A stretch of 64,000 bases of DNA, taken from contig QIIW01000082.1 in assembly GCA_003231645.1 (NCBI GenBank), positions 1 through 64,000 on the forward strand. The letters are read 5' to 3'. The stretch is from Acidimicrobiia bacterium. GTDB lineage: Bacteria; Actinomycetota; Acidimicrobiia; Acidimicrobiales; Aldehydirespiratoraceae. Both the position numbers and the translations under genes were made by a program. The notes beneath the pieces are model-generated. The model was not told where the DNA came from. It did not search any database and saw only the letters and a program-made list of their open reading frames with translations. Each line of letters starts with the position of its first letter. The first letter of the stretch is position 1. Positions 45,337 to 56,813 of this stretch are shown one piece after another.

Positions 45337-46626
45337 TCAAATCAAATTGATCAGTCGGGCGACGTACCAGGTGGTGGGCAGCACGAACAGCAGGCCGTCG
45401 AACCGATCGAGGAGCCCACCATGGCCGGGAAGCAGAGTTCCCATGTCCTTGACCCCCAAGTCCCGCTTGATCAGCGACTCGGCGAGATCTCCGATGGGTG
45501 CCGCGAGCGCGGCCGCCGCACCCAGCAGGAGCGAAGCCGACAGGCCACCGTTCAAGGCCGTGTCACCGAAGGGCGAAGGTTGTCCGGTGGCTCCGATCAC
45601 GAGGCCGACCGCGATGGCCACCAGCCCCCCGCCCACCAGGCCCTCGACCGTCTTGTTGGGGCTCACCGCCGAAAGTGGCGACTTGCCCATGGTGGATCCG
45701 ATCACCAGCGCACCGACGTCGTAGCCGACGGTGACCAGTACGGCAGCGGTGAGAAGGCCGGTACCCGACTTGGGCACCGACAGCATCAGCGCCGCATATG
45801 AACCGAGCAGTCCGATGTGAACGACGCCCAGCATCGTCGTGGCAATGCCACGCAGGGGCGAATCGGAAGTCACACCGGACAAGTACCAGATGAAACCGAA
45901 CACGACGGTGAGGACAAGCACCAGAGGCATTGCGGCCTCGCCCCGCCAGTAGACGGCGAGCGGCATGCTCACCACCGACACCAGGCCGAGCAGCACCGCC
46001 GGGTGGTAGCCGGCGGTGCGCAACACGTTGAAATACTCGACCGCGGCCAACCCCAGCAGCGCGGTGACGACTATCACCGCGGCAGCCGGAGCCACGGCCA
46101 TAGAAGCCAGGATGAGGGCGGCCAGGCCCAGCCCGACACCCGCCGCCACGGGCACGTCACGGCCACCGCCACCGACCGGGGCCGCTCCGAAGGCCTGTTG
46201 GCGGTGGGCCGGCTTGGAGTCGGGGCGCGCCGGGCCCGCCGACGTGCCGTCGTCGAACGAAAAGAAGTCTTCGGTGAGGGCAGGGTCGTCGACGGGAACC
46301 GTGGTGGGCTGATCGACGGGCTGGGGCACCTCTTCGTCCGCCCAGCGGGGGGTGGAGGACACTTCGGCCCACGCCGCCAGATCGGTGGAATCGGCCTCAC
46401 TCAACATCGGCTCGGGCGAGAACGTGACCGACTCTGCTGTGCCGCCGACCTGGGGAACCGCACCGGTCGGTGGATCACTCCAGTGAGGCACGGCGGCGTC
46501 GTCGTCGTCGAAGGACACCTCGTCGTCGCCGAATACCGAACGCCCCGGCGCGACGACGTCGTCGTCGGTCGGATCACCCCCGGAAATCACCCGGAAGCCC
46601 TCGACTTCGTCAGATTCATCGGTCAC
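45337..46626 (-). CDS. cdsA: Phosphatidate cytidylyltransferase with a long acidic N-terminal extension
   Basis: Makes CDP-diacylglycerol, the branch point of phospholipid synthesis. Residues 1-150 are an acidic, Pro/Asp/Glu-rich, probably disordered cytoplasmic extension (FGDDEVSFDDDDAAVPHWSD is typical of it). From about residue 155 come eight or so membrane segments, and the family signature is in KTVEGLVGGG and SLIKRDLGVKDMGTLLPGHG followed by GLLDRFDGLL. Most CdsA proteins are 260-300 residues, so 429 is long. The ATG at 46626 fits; a shorter start is possible but none is obvious. It is followed by dxr and preceded by frr. Confidence 0.93.
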   Translation of the reverse strand: MTDESDEVEGFRVISGGDPTDDDVVAPGRSVFGDDEVSFDDDDAAVPHWSDPPTGAVPQVGGTAESVTFSPEPMLSEADSTDLAAWAEVSSTPRWADEEVPQPVDQPTTVPVDDPALTEDFFSFDDGTSAGPARPDSKPAHRQQAFGAAPVGGGGRDVPVAAGVGLGLAALILASMAVAPAAAVIVVTALLGLAAVEYFNVLRTAGYHPAVLLGLVSVVSMPLAVYWRGEAAMPLVLVLTVVFGFIWYLSGVTSDSPLRGIATTMLGVVHIGLLGSYAALMLSVPKSGTGLLTAAVLVTVGYDVGALVIGSTMGKSPLSAVSPNKTVEGLVGGGLVAIAVGLVIGATGQPSPFGDTALNGGLSASLLLGAAAALAAPIGDLAESLIKRDLGVKDMGTLLPGHGGLLDRFDGLLFVLPTTWYVARLINLI

Positions 46627-46652
46627 GGAATCGCCCTTCCGGAACTGGGAGG

Positions 46653-48783
<2,131 letters not shown>

Positions 48784-48820
48784 CTCTCGATACTCCTGAA
48801 TCGTTGTTCGAAGTGGTTGA

Positions 48821-49843
48821 TCAGACCTCGGAGGTGGCTTCGTCGCCGGCCACCGGAGGCGTGTCCTCGACCGGAATGGCTGGGGCCGGGGAAACCTCAG
48901 CGGCGGAAGCCTCGACCGGAACGGCTGGGGCCGGGGAAACCTCGGCGGCGGAAGCCTCGACCGGAACGGCTGGGGCCGGGGAAACCTCGGCGGCGGAAGC
49001 CTCGGCCGTGGCGGCCGGAACGTCCTTGGCCGCGGCCACACGGGCCTCGCGGGCGGCGGCCTCGGCCGCGGCCTCGGCCCGGGCCTTGGCCTGCTGCTCG
49101 GCTACATCGGCCTCTTCGAGGGCGTTTCGCTGGGGGGCATCGTCGGTGACCCGCTTCGAACGGATGAATCGACCTTCGCGCACGGCATCAGAGATCACTC
49201 GGCTCATCAACTCGCCGGCGCGGATCGCGTCGTCGTTTCCGGGGATGGCGTAATCGACGAGGTCGGGGTCACAATTGGTGTCGACCACGGCAACGATCGG
49301 AATGCCGACCTTGCGAGCTTCGGTGACGGCGATGTGCTCCTTCTTGGTATCGAGAATGAACACGGCCTGGGGGAGTTTCTCCATATCACGGATGCCGCCG
49401 AGATTTCGCTCGAGCTTGGTGAGCTCGCGGTTGATCAGCAACGCCTCCTTTTTGGGCATCGACTCGAATTCACCCGAGTCGCGCATGCGTTGGTATTCCT
49501 TCATCTTCGAGACACGCTTCGAGATGGTCTGGAAGTTGGTGAGCATTCCACCGAGCCAACGCTCGTTGATGTAGGGCATGTTGCAGCGCTCAGCGTAGGA
49601 CTGGATCGATTCCTGGGCCTGCTTCTTGGTGCCGATGAACAGCACCGTGCCGCCGTCGGCGACGAGATCGCGAACGAAGATGTAGGACTTCTCCAAGTGG
49701 CCGAGAGTCTGGTGAAGGTCGACGATGTGGATGCCCGACCGCTCACCGTGGATGAAGCGCTTCATCTTGGGGTTCCAGCGGCGGGTCTGGTGGCCGAAGT
49801 GGACACCGGCCTCCAGCAACTGCTTCATCGAAATGACTGCCAT
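48821..49843 (-). CDS. rpsB: 30S ribosomal protein S2 with a repeated Ala/Pro/Glu tail
   Basis: Ribosomal protein of the small subunit. Residues 1-255 are standard S2 ([49 protein letters not shown]). The remaining 85 residues form a low-complexity tail: an Ala/Arg helix ([19 protein letters not shown]), three 15-residue repeats [15 protein letters not shown], then an acidic end. Standard S2 is about 230-260 residues; here it is 340. ATG 49843 is the correct N terminus; the frame upstream is open but unrelated. It begins the rpsB-tsf-pyrH-frr operon. Confidence 0.95.
   Translation of the reverse strand: MAVISMKQLLEAGVHFGHQTRRWNPKMKRFIHGERSGIHIVDLHQTLGHLEKSYIFVRDLVADGGTVLFIGTKKQAQESIQSYAERCNMPYINERWLGGMLTNFQTISKRVSKMKEYQRMRDSGEFESMPKKEALLINRELTKLERNLGGIRDMEKLPQAVFILDTKKEHIAVTEARKVGIPIVAVVDTNCDPDLVDYAIPGNDDAIRAGELMSRVISDAVREGRFIRSKRVTDDAPQRNALEEADVAEQQAKARAEAAAEAAAREARVAAAKDVPAATAEASAAEVSPAPAVPVEASAAEVSPAPAVPVEASAAEVSPAPAIPVEDTPPVAGDEATSEV
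48866..49000 (-). repeat. Three 45-bp tandem repeats in the 3' end of rpsB
   Basis: Units at 48866-48910, 48911-48955 and 48956-49000 are almost identical, differing at two positions in the first copy. Each encodes [15 protein letters not shown] in frame (15 residues). The close identity and exact multiple of three indicate in-frame expansion by unequal pairing or slippage. Confidence 0.92.
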
Positions 49844-50001
49844 TGTCTTCTCCCGGTTGACGAGCCAGCACCCGACGCCTTGGCGACCGGGTTCGGTGCT
49901 GACCGCTGTGGTCTTCCGTCGGCGCCGATCTGGAGCCTTCGGGGCCCGATGGGCCGGGGGCGAGTGTACCGGCAGCACCCCGGAGCGCGTCAGCGCGATG
50001 C

Positions 50002-51681
50002 TCAGCCGGTCCCGGTCTCGATCGCCACGACCACGAACCCCACGGCGGCGGACCGCTCGAGTATCTCCACACCGAACGACACGCTCCCGTCGATCAGGCG
50101 ATTCCAGGTGCTCTCACACGCCGGCGGCAGTCCGCCCAGAGCCAGGGCCACCTCGCGATCGGCCTCGGGCATTCCGGGCAGATCCCCGTGGACTCCCAGA
50201 CCGACGGAATCGCCTATCAGGACGTTGCTCGCCCCCATCGCCGCGGTGGTGCTTCCTGGCACCAGGAGATCCCCTCTGCCTCCGATCGAAACCGCTTGGA
50301 CACCCGGCGGGAACCCGACGAACCGCTTGGCGGCGGCGTAACCACCGGGCGAGAGATCGTCGATTGCGACAGCAGCAGCGAGAGAATCCGGGGCAACAAC
50401 GTCGACCACACTCGACATCACGATCCCGGGGGCCGTCATCTCGAAGGCCTGCACCACCTCGGCAAGAGGCGCGCCGCCGTTCGGGGCGCCGAAGGTGACG
50501 GCGACGCCAACGTCGACACTTCCACCGACACCCGCAACTCGGGCCACGGCGAGTCGCGTCAGCAGCCCGCCGAGGCTGTGTCCGTAGACATCGACCCGTA
50601 CGCCGGGGTTGGCCGACGCGATCTCGGTGAGGAGAGCTTCGAGGTCGTCGACGTTGTCGGCAACGGATCCCCTGGTGTCGGAGGCCGAGTAGGTGGAGGT
50701 GGTGAGGTCGGCGGCCCATCCCGGTGGGCCGGCCGAGGGCTCCGGCTCGACACTCCCGCCGTTGTAGCTGAAACGCACGACATCGTTCGGGTCGTATCCA
50801 TGCGATCCGAGGTCGAGCTTGGCCATGGCCCCGGGTCGGGAGGACGACGAGTCGAGCCCGTCGACCAACACCGCTATGCGACGTTCCGGTGGCGGGTCGA
50901 CCTCGACCGAATCAGCGGTGCATTCCCGATCATCGAAGGCCCGATAGATGATCATCCATGACCTGGCCATCAGCACCTGCGGGCTCACCTCGAAGGCCAG
51001 AACCCCGACCATCGTCACCATGTCGGCCAACTCGGAGAGACGCGACGCCGGATCGAGCCAGCGAAACGGGGTGAAGGGAACCGACGAGATGGCGCGTCGC
51101 AGCCCTCCCACCAAGTCGAGCAACCCCCGACCCGATCGGCTGGCATCGAGTTCGAGAAACTCGAGAACCTCCGACCTCGAATCGATGTCGAGCCACGCGG
51201 CACGGTCCCGGGGATCGGGCCGGGATACGAGCACGACCTTCACCGAACGGACACCGAACAGCCTCTCCGGGTCGACGTAACGACCGTCGATTCGGGCTCC
51301 GAAGTGAAAACCCTCACCTGACAACGCGATCGTCTCTCCCGCCTCGACCCGGTCACCCGGGCTGACCAGGACACGGTCCACGTACGAATAACTGGTGAGA
51401 AGGCCACCACCATGATCGATGGTCACGTGCAGCGATCCGGCCACCGGCCCGGCGAACACCACGACACCAGGCCCCGACGCGGCGATCGGATCACCCGCGT
51501 TCGTGGCGTAGTCGATACCACGATTGCCGGGCCCGTAGGGCCCCAGGGGAAGACCGAACTGTTCGACCACCGTCGCGGTGGTCGGTGGACGCAGAACGAT
51601 TTCGGCCGCGGCCGCTCTCGTGGTCGACATGACCGACGCCAGCCCACCGACCACCAGGAAAATGGAAACGAATCGACGCAT
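50002..51681 (-). CDS. Secreted fusion of a degenerate M23 (LytM-like) domain and a GHSLGG alpha/beta hydrolase
   Basis: The 559-residue protein starts with a signal peptide ([18 protein letters not shown], then an Ala-rich cut site). Residues about 30-150 look like an M23 peptidase fold ([46 protein letters not shown]), but the expected zinc-ligand His before RGID is Asn, and the motif TYSHL is SYSYV; only HF of the HxH pair is left. So it is probably not a peptidase but may bind peptidoglycan. The C-terminal part, about 250-540, has a lipase/esterase nucleophile motif [14 protein letters not shown] in an alpha/beta hydrolase. I recognise no family with this combination. It is alone between the sigma factor and rpsB. 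ATG 51681 is preferred (GGGGA upstream) over GTG 51699. Confidence 0.75.
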   Translation of the reverse strand: MRRFVSIFLVVGGLASVMSTTRAAAAEIVLRPPTTATVVEQFGLPLGPYGPGNRGIDYATNAGDPIAASGPGVVVFAGPVAGSLHVTIDHGGGLLTSYSYVDRVLVSPGDRVEAGETIALSGEGFHFGARIDGRYVDPERLFGVRSVKVVLVSRPDPRDRAAWLDIDSRSEVLEFLELDASRSGRGLLDLVGGLRRAISSVPFTPFRWLDPASRLSELADMVTMVGVLAFEVSPQVLMARSWMIIYRAFDDRECTADSVEVDPPPERRIAVLVDGLDSSSSRPGAMAKLDLGSHGYDPNDVVRFSYNGGSVEPEPSAGPPGWAADLTTSTYSASDTRGSVADNVDDLEALLTEIASANPGVRVDVYGHSLGGLLTRLAVARVAGVGGSVDVGVAVTFGAPNGGAPLAEVVQAFEMTAPGIVMSSVVDVVAPDSLAAAVAIDDLSPGGYAAAKRFVGFPPGVQAVSIGGRGDLLVPGSTTAAMGASNVLIGDSVGLGVHGDLPGMPEADREVALALGGLPPACESTWNRLIDGSVSFGVEILERSAAVGFVVVAIETGTG

Positions 51682-51793
51682 CTGATCCCCGGACACCAAG
51701 AGAAAGTGTTGGGGGAAGAAGTGATGCCGCCGTGGTCACGCCGCTGAGCGAGTGTAGGCATCCGCCCGAGCATGACCAACCGGGTCGAACGGT

Positions 51794-52570
51794 TCAGGCG
51801 AGTTCGCGCTCGGTGGCCGTGATCCGGGACCGGAGCTGCAGGACCGCTTTCGTGTGTATCTGGCACACGCGACTTTCGGTGACGCCCAGGACGCGCCCTA
51901 TCTCGGCCAAGGTGAGCCCCTCGTAGTAGTAGAGGGTCAGGACGATCTTCTCCCGCTCCGGCATCAGGTTGATCGACTGGGCGAGGGTCTGGCGCATTTC
52001 CTCGACCTCGTAGACGCCCATCGGACCCTCGCGCGTGTCGGCAACGGTGTCACCGAGCGTGACCGACTCGCCCCGATCCCCGCCGGAGAGCATCTCGTCG
52101 AGCGCGGCCACACCCACCAGGGAGATCTGGCTGAGGGTGGTCTGGAACTGCCTCTCGTTGAGACCGAGTTCGGCCGCGACCTCGGTATCCGTGGGAGCTC
52201 GGTGAGTCTCGGACTCGAGCTTCGTGTAGGCCTTCTCGAGCATTCGCGCCTTTGATCGAACCGACCTCGGTACCCAATCGATCGAGCGGAGCTCGTCGAG
52301 GATCGCGCCCTTGATGCGGGCGATCGCATAGGTCTCGAACTTGTAGCCCCGATCGAGATCGAACTTCTCGATCGCGTCGATCAGACCGAACACTCCGTAG
52401 CTCACGAGGTCACTCTGTTCGACACTTTGTGGCAGCCCAACCGCGACCCGTCCGGCGACGTACTTCACCAGCGGCGAATACTGGATGATCAGCTTGTCGC
52501 GCAGCCCGCGCGAACGCGTGCGCTTGTATCGCTCCCAGAGTGCGTCGGTCTCGTTGGGATCGTCGTTCAC
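51794..52570 (-). CDS. RNA polymerase sigma factor, FliA/WhiG family
   Basis: A sigma-70 group 3 factor of 258 residues. Region 2 is seen in [15 protein letters not shown] and [18 protein letters not shown], with the [20 protein letters not shown] block typical of FliA/WhiG; region 4 ends with the helix-turn-helix [20 protein letters not shown]. In Streptomyces WhiG drives sporulation, in flagellated bacteria FliA drives motility. No flagellar or sporulation gene is nearby, so its regulon is open. It lies 12 bp downstream of xerC, as in other actinobacteria (comM-dprA-xerC-sigma). Confidence 0.93.
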   Translation of the reverse strand: MNDDPNETDALWERYKRTRSRGLRDKLIIQYSPLVKYVAGRVAVGLPQSVEQSDLVSYGVFGLIDAIEKFDLDRGYKFETYAIARIKGAILDELRSIDWVPRSVRSKARMLEKAYTKLESETHRAPTDTEVAAELGLNERQFQTTLSQISLVGVAALDEMLSGGDRGESVTLGDTVADTREGPMGVYEVEEMRQTLAQSINLMPEREKIVLTLYYYEGLTLAEIGRVLGVTESRVCQIHTKAVLQLRSRITATERELA

Positions 52571-52582
52571 AGGTCCGGGTTC

Positions 52583-53500
52583 CTAGGCACGTGGGTGGGT
52601 CGAACGGTGGACATCGCGCAGGCGGTCGCGGCTGACACGCGTGTAGATCTGGGTGGTGGTGAGGTCGGCATGGCCCAGCAGCTCCTGCACAACACGCAGA
52701 TCGGCACCTCCGTCCAAAAGATGAGTGGCGAAGGTGTGGCGCAGAGCATGGGGGTGAGTGGGTTTCACCGACCTGCGGTCGAGCAGCCGCCTGACATCGC
52801 GGGGAGATATTCTCCGGCCACGGCGGTTGAGGAACACCGCCGCGTCGGGGGATTGGTCGGTCACCATCTCGGACCGTCCGGCCCGAAGCCACTCGGCGAG
52901 TGCGGCCGCCGCCGGCTCCGATACCGGCACCCACCTCTGCTTGGACCCCTTGCCCCACACGGTGATGGTGCCGCTCGGGCCCGACAGATCTTTGCGGTCG
53001 AGACCGCAGAGTTCGGCCACGCGAAGGCCACTTCCGTAAAGGAGTTCGGTGATCGCTCGGTCTCGTAACTCGACTTCCGGAGGATTGCCGGTGCGCGCCG
53101 AGCCGTTGAGCACCACCTCGAGTTCGTCGGCCGCCAGGATGCGGGGCAGGGTCGAGGCCCCGCGTGGTGCCGACAACGCGGCGCTCGGATCGGTCTCGAC
53201 AAGCCCGGTGCGGCGAGCCCAGTCGAAGTAGCGGCGGATCACCGACGCCTTTCTGGCCGTGGTTCGCCGGGCATAGCCGGAAGCGTCGAGATGGGCGAGG
53301 TATCGGCGGAGTTGCCTGCGGTTGACGTCGGCGACGCCATCCGAACCCGCCGACTCGAGCCATTCGAAGCATGCAAGAGCGTCACGCCGATAGACCGAGC
53401 GTGTTGATTCGGCCGCCCGGGTGAGCGAGGCGATCCAGGTGTCGATCTGCCAATCAGCCACGAATCGACGATAGCCAGTCGCCTGCGTCACCGCGTTCAC
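52583..53500 (-). CDS. xerC: XerC/XerD-type tyrosine recombinase
   Basis: Resolves chromosome dimers by recombination at dif. The 305-residue protein has the N-terminal SAM-like domain and a catalytic domain with Arg in GSGLRVAELCGL, Lys in WGKGSKQRWVP, HxxR in HPHALRHTFATHLLDGG, His in ELLGHADLTTTQIY and the nucleophile Tyr in TTTQIYTRV. All catalytic residues are present. The GTG at 53500 overlaps the dprA stop by 4 bases. XerC versus XerD cannot be decided by eye; the position behind dprA favours XerC. No mobile element surrounds it, so it is housekeeping. Confidence 0.9.
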   Translation of the reverse strand: MNAVTQATGYRRFVADWQIDTWIASLTRAAESTRSVYRRDALACFEWLESAGSDGVADVNRRQLRRYLAHLDASGYARRTTARKASVIRRYFDWARRTGLVETDPSAALSAPRGASTLPRILAADELEVVLNGSARTGNPPEVELRDRAITELLYGSGLRVAELCGLDRKDLSGPSGTITVWGKGSKQRWVPVSEPAAAALAEWLRAGRSEMVTDQSPDAAVFLNRRGRRISPRDVRRLLDRRSVKPTHPHALRHTFATHLLDGGADLRVVQELLGHADLTTTQIYTRVSRDRLRDVHRSTHPRA

Positions 53501-54660
53501 CGATCGTCAAGATCTGTCTGGCGGCCGACACCTCCGCCACCACTCTCGGCGCGAATGAATCGGGCACCGTCGCGTCGGACCAACCCACATGCGACAAGCG
53601 AATCGAGCTCCGCCAGCACCTTGGGAACCGGCATCGAACTTCGCCCGGCGATCTCGTCGATCGTGGTGGGGCCGTCATCGACACATTCGATCACCTCGGA
53701 GAAGGGTCCGGGGCACGAATCCCCCAGCGAGACCGGGGTACCGCCGCCAGACCGGACTCCCCGATGGCGTGCCGCAGTGGAGGCCTCTCTCAGCCCGAGG
53801 GCCACAACGATGTCGTCGACGTCGCGGACCGGCTGACAGCCGTCGGCAATCAATTGGTTGGTGCCGTCGGCGGCCGGGTTGCGGACTGAACCGGGGACCG
53901 CCATTACCGACACATCGCGACGCATGGCTTGCTCGACCGTGAGCAGGGAACCGCCGGCCGCCCGTGATTCGACGACCACCACGAGATCGGACATCGCGGC
54001 CAGCAGGCGATTGCGGGCCGGAAATCGCCACGGCTCGGGCCGAGCTCCGACATGAGCCTCGGTGAAAATCACACCACGCCGGGCCACGAGGTTCCAGAGA
54101 TCGCGGTGCCGTCTCGGATAGACGACATCGGGGCCGCTCCCCACCACGGCCAGTGGCGGTGTGCCATCGACGCTGAGGGCTCCTCGATGGGCTGACCCGT
54201 CGATCCCGAGGGCCAGACCCGACACGACCACCACCCCCTCCGACGCCAGACCTCGACCCAGCTCGAAGGCGACCTCACGACCGACGGGGCTGCATCTACG
54301 GGTGCCGACCACCGCCACCCGGGGCAGGGACTCGTCGGGGAGTCTGCCGATCCGGAACAGGATCGGTGCCGGATCGATGTCGGCGACCAGACACGCCGGG
54401 TGAGTATCGTCGTGGAGGCAACTGACCCCGATCGACAGCCCCGTCATCACCGACGACAGGTGATCGCGGTCGATCACGGGGGCTGCCGCCCGCCACTCGG
54501 CGCGGACCTCATTGGGCGCAATGTGGGAGCCGAGACGACCCGCCAGCACCCGCTGCCACGCCGACTCCACGGACTCACCGACCAGCAGTCGGCCGAGGCG
54601 GTGCGGTGTCGCTCCGGGAAGCTGCGCCAGACAGGCCAGGTCGATGTCGCGCTCAGTCAT
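53497..54660 (-). CDS. dprA: DNA-processing protein DprA
   Basis: Loads RecA on incoming single-stranded DNA during transformation. The 387-residue protein has the DprA Rossmann fold: VAVVGTRRCSPVGREVAFEL, VVVSGLALGIDGSAHRGAL, and RFPARNRLLAAMSDLVVVVE. A C-terminal winged-helix segment follows (TIDEIAGRSSMPVPKVLAEL). It overlaps the comM stop by 8 bases and xerC by 4, so the three are co-transcribed. Whether this organism is naturally competent cannot be told from the window. Confidence 0.93.
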   Translation of the reverse strand: MTERDIDLACLAQLPGATPHRLGRLLVGESVESAWQRVLAGRLGSHIAPNEVRAEWRAAAPVIDRDHLSSVMTGLSIGVSCLHDDTHPACLVADIDPAPILFRIGRLPDESLPRVAVVGTRRCSPVGREVAFELGRGLASEGVVVVSGLALGIDGSAHRGALSVDGTPPLAVVGSGPDVVYPRRHRDLWNLVARRGVIFTEAHVGARPEPWRFPARNRLLAAMSDLVVVVESRAAGGSLLTVEQAMRRDVSVMAVPGSVRNPAADGTNQLIADGCQPVRDVDDIVVALGLREASTAARHRGVRSGGGTPVSLGDSCPGPFSEVIECVDDGPTTIDEIAGRSSMPVPKVLAELDSLVACGLVRRDGARFIRAESGGGGVGRQTDLDDR

Positions 54661-56161
54661 CGTCGCCTCCCATCACCGGACGGGCGCGCAGCGCGAGGGC
54701 GGCCGAAACATCGGACTCGCGAATCTCGTGGCCGGCATCGTCGAGATCGCGAATGGTCCTCGCCACGCATCTGACCCGCCGCAGCCCGCGGCCGCTCAAC
54801 CGTCCACTCACGAGGGCATCACGAATCGTCATGCGGGCGTCGTCGGCGAGCGGGGCGTGCGCTTCGAGTTGGGATTCGGACAATTCGGCGTTGGTTCGCG
54901 CCCCACGCCGCAGGGCGAGGTCCCTCACGCGTGCCACCCGCGGGGCCACCCGTGCCGACGATTCCCCTGCGCCCCCGTCGAGAAGTGCCACCGGGTCGGG
55001 CCGCCCGATCTGGACCATCACGTCGAGTCGGTCGAGCAACGGACCGCTGATCCGCCTCGAGTAGCGCGCCCGAGCCGAAGGGGGACATCGACAGGCGACC
55101 GAGCCGCCTTCGCCGCAGGGACAGGGATTCATGGCTGCCACCAGGAGCACTCGTGCCGGATGCTCGTCGGTTCCGCCGCTTCTCGCCACTCTCACCACTC
55201 CCTCCTCGAGAGGCTGCCGTAGCGCGTCCAGCACGCTGGGGGCGAACTCGCCCATTTCGTCGAGAAACAGGACCCCGTTGGATGCCAGGCTCACCTCACC
55301 GGGGCGGGATCGCCCCGTTCCCCCGCCGACGAGAGCGGCCATCGACGCCGAATGGTGGGGTGCACGAAACGGCGGACGTTGGATCAGGCCGGTCGGGGGG
55401 AGAAGACATCCTGCCGCGCTGTGTATGCGAGTGACGTCGATCGACTCCTGCTCCCCGAGGTCGGGGAGCAGCCCGGGAAGGCGACGCGCCAGCATTGTCT
55501 TGCCCGCCCCCGGTGGCCCCACCAGAAGCATGTGGTGACCGCCCGCCGCCGCCACTTCGAGAGCCCATCTTGCCGCCTTCTGACCCAGCACGTCGGCCAG
55601 ATCGGGCTCGCGGGGACGATCCTCGATCATCGTGACGGCCTCGACATCGGGCCACTGGCCGGCTCCCCCGAGAACAGCCGAGAGCTGACGGAGATCGCCG
55701 ACCGGACGGATCCGATCGCGGCCGACGATCGCTGCGACCCGGACGTCGGCCGACGAGATCACAACCGATGGCGCCTCGATGGCATCGACCAGCGGGAACG
55801 CGCCCGGTACCGGGCGAACCGAACCGTCGAGACCCAGCTCGCCGACCAGGCCGATTCCGTCGAGGGCCTCGGCCGGGATCTGCCCGGACGCGGCGAGAAC
55901 TCCCACTGCCATCGGCAGATCGAGCCCGGCTCCGACCTTGGGCACATCACCGGGTGCGAGGTTGACGGTGATGCGTCGCATGGGCCAATCAAGATCGCTC
56001 GACACGATCGCGGCACGAACCCGATCTCTCGCCTCGCGACACGACGCATCGGGCAGACCGACGACGGTGAACCCCGGCAGGCCATTGGCGACATGAACCT
56101 CGACCTGCACGGCCCGCCCGGTGATGCCCGAGAGGGTCGCTGAACGGACGATTGCAAGCAT
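54653..56161 (-). CDS. comM: ComM/YifB family AAA+ ATPase (Mg-chelatase-like)
   Basis: Hexameric helicase that extends branch migration of transforming DNA. The 502-residue protein has an N-terminal Lon-like domain (GITGRAVQVEVHVANGLPG, DVPKVGAGLDLPMAVGVLA), Walker A LLVGPPGAGKTMLARRLPG, Walker B GVLFLDEMGEF, and a zinc cluster CPCGEGGSVACRCPP near residue 360. The C-terminal domain follows. It starts with ATG 56161, preceded by palindromic elements at 56165-56280. Confidence 0.93.
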   Translation of the reverse strand: MLAIVRSATLSGITGRAVQVEVHVANGLPGFTVVGLPDASCREARDRVRAAIVSSDLDWPMRRITVNLAPGDVPKVGAGLDLPMAVGVLAASGQIPAEALDGIGLVGELGLDGSVRPVPGAFPLVDAIEAPSVVISSADVRVAAIVGRDRIRPVGDLRQLSAVLGGAGQWPDVEAVTMIEDRPREPDLADVLGQKAARWALEVAAAGGHHMLLVGPPGAGKTMLARRLPGLLPDLGEQESIDVTRIHSAAGCLLPPTGLIQRPPFRAPHHSASMAALVGGGTGRSRPGEVSLASNGVLFLDEMGEFAPSVLDALRQPLEEGVVRVARSGGTDEHPARVLLVAAMNPCPCGEGGSVACRCPPSARARYSRRISGPLLDRLDVMVQIGRPDPVALLDGGAGESSARVAPRVARVRDLALRRGARTNAELSESQLEAHAPLADDARMTIRDALVSGRLSGRGLRRVRCVARTIRDLDDAGHEIRESDVSAALALRARPVMGGDDD

Positions 56162-56164
56162 GGT

Positions 56165-56280
56165 GGTCTCCAGACATCACTGTTTTCGGAGACCGCCATC
56201 GGCCGGCGGCGAGCACTGGGGGTGAAACTAACCGAGGGGTACGACAGCCGCGGGCGGGTGGGGTCTCGACCCGGAGACCC
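56165..56280. promoter_or_regulatory. Two related inverted repeats (GGTCTC/GAGACC) upstream of comM
   Basis: Between comM and the convergent end of the cytochrome gene (151 bp) are two dyads sharing the same core: GGTCTCC (56165-56171) with GGAGACC (56188-56194), spacer 16, and GGGTCTC (56261-56267) with GAGACCC (56274-56280), spacer 6. Four copies of one half-site within 116 bp suggest operator sites for the comM-dprA-xerC operon. The second could also act as the terminator hairpin of the cytochrome gene. Nothing else is recognisable in the gap. Confidence 0.45.
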
Positions 56281-56312
56281 GGTGGACCACCCAAGGGTCG
56301 GCAGACCGAGGC

Positions 56313-56690
56313 TCAGAGAACCTCGCGGACATAACGGGCCACCGCGGTGATCGAAGCCTCACTGAGCGATGACGAGAATGACGGCATCCGCTCGCGCCCT
56401 CCGGAGATGATCTCGATCAGATCGGTCAGTTGCGGATAGTCCTCGTCGAGATCCCTGCCGTTGAGCCTGGGGCCGGCCCCGCCTTCGCCGGCCGACCCGT
56501 GACACTGCTGGCAGCTGCCGCTGTAGACATCGCGGCCCAGCTGCAACACGGGATCGGCGACTCCGTCAGGGCCGACGGGAACCTCGGGCGAAGGACCGGC
56601 GCAAGCCGACACCAACAGCAGCACCGAGATCGCTGGCATGAGAATTCGTGGCACGAGTGATCCATGAGTGGCGAACGCGGACGCAGACAC
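56313..56690 (-). CDS. c-type cytochrome lipoprotein
   Basis: A 125-residue exported monohaem cytochrome. The signal ends in a lipobox (LLLVSAC, Cys30), the haem motif is CQQCH at 60-64 (SGSCQQCHGSAGEGG), and the distal ligand is probably Met in GRERMPSFSS. It resembles class I cytochrome c domains that carry electrons at the outer side of the membrane. The start is GTG or ATG; an internal ATG at residue 18 is also possible and would give a normal 13-residue signal. It is divergent from a tiny membrane-protein gene 12 bp away. Confidence 0.85.
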   Translation of the reverse strand: MSASAFATHGSLVPRILMPAISVLLLVSACAGPSPEVPVGPDGVADPVLQLGRDVYSGSCQQCHGSAGEGGAGPRLNGRDLDEDYPQLTDLIEIISGGRERMPSFSSSLSEASITAVARYVREVL

Positions 56691-56702
56691 GATACTGACC
56701 GG

Positions 56703-56813
56703 ATGGGAATGGACCCCACCCGGCCACGCCGGAAACGACCCACCGACTGCCTCTTCGTGGGGGCCGCCCTCCTGGTGACCGTGCTGCTGGTCGTGTGGGC
56801 GCCGACGGGCTGA
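56703..56813 (+). CDS. Tiny membrane protein (36 residues)
   Basis: ATG 56703 to TGA 56813 encodes 36 residues: a basic N terminus (MGMDPTRPRRKRPTD) followed by one membrane segment (CLFVGAALLVTVLLVVWAP). The stop overlaps the ATG of the next gene (TGATG), which supports translation. No family is recognised; the single-span basic-then-hydrophobic layout is typical of small membrane regulators. Its ATG is 12 bp from the divergent cytochrome start, so both must share promoter space. Confidence 0.5.
   Translation: MGMDPTRPRRKRPTDCLFVGAALLVTVLLVVWAPTG

Noticed and set aside
52583..53500. XerC-like recombinase as the integrase of a mobile element
   Set aside because: It sits in the conserved comM-dprA-xerC-sigma order with overlapping genes, and no attachment repeats or phage genes are nearby.
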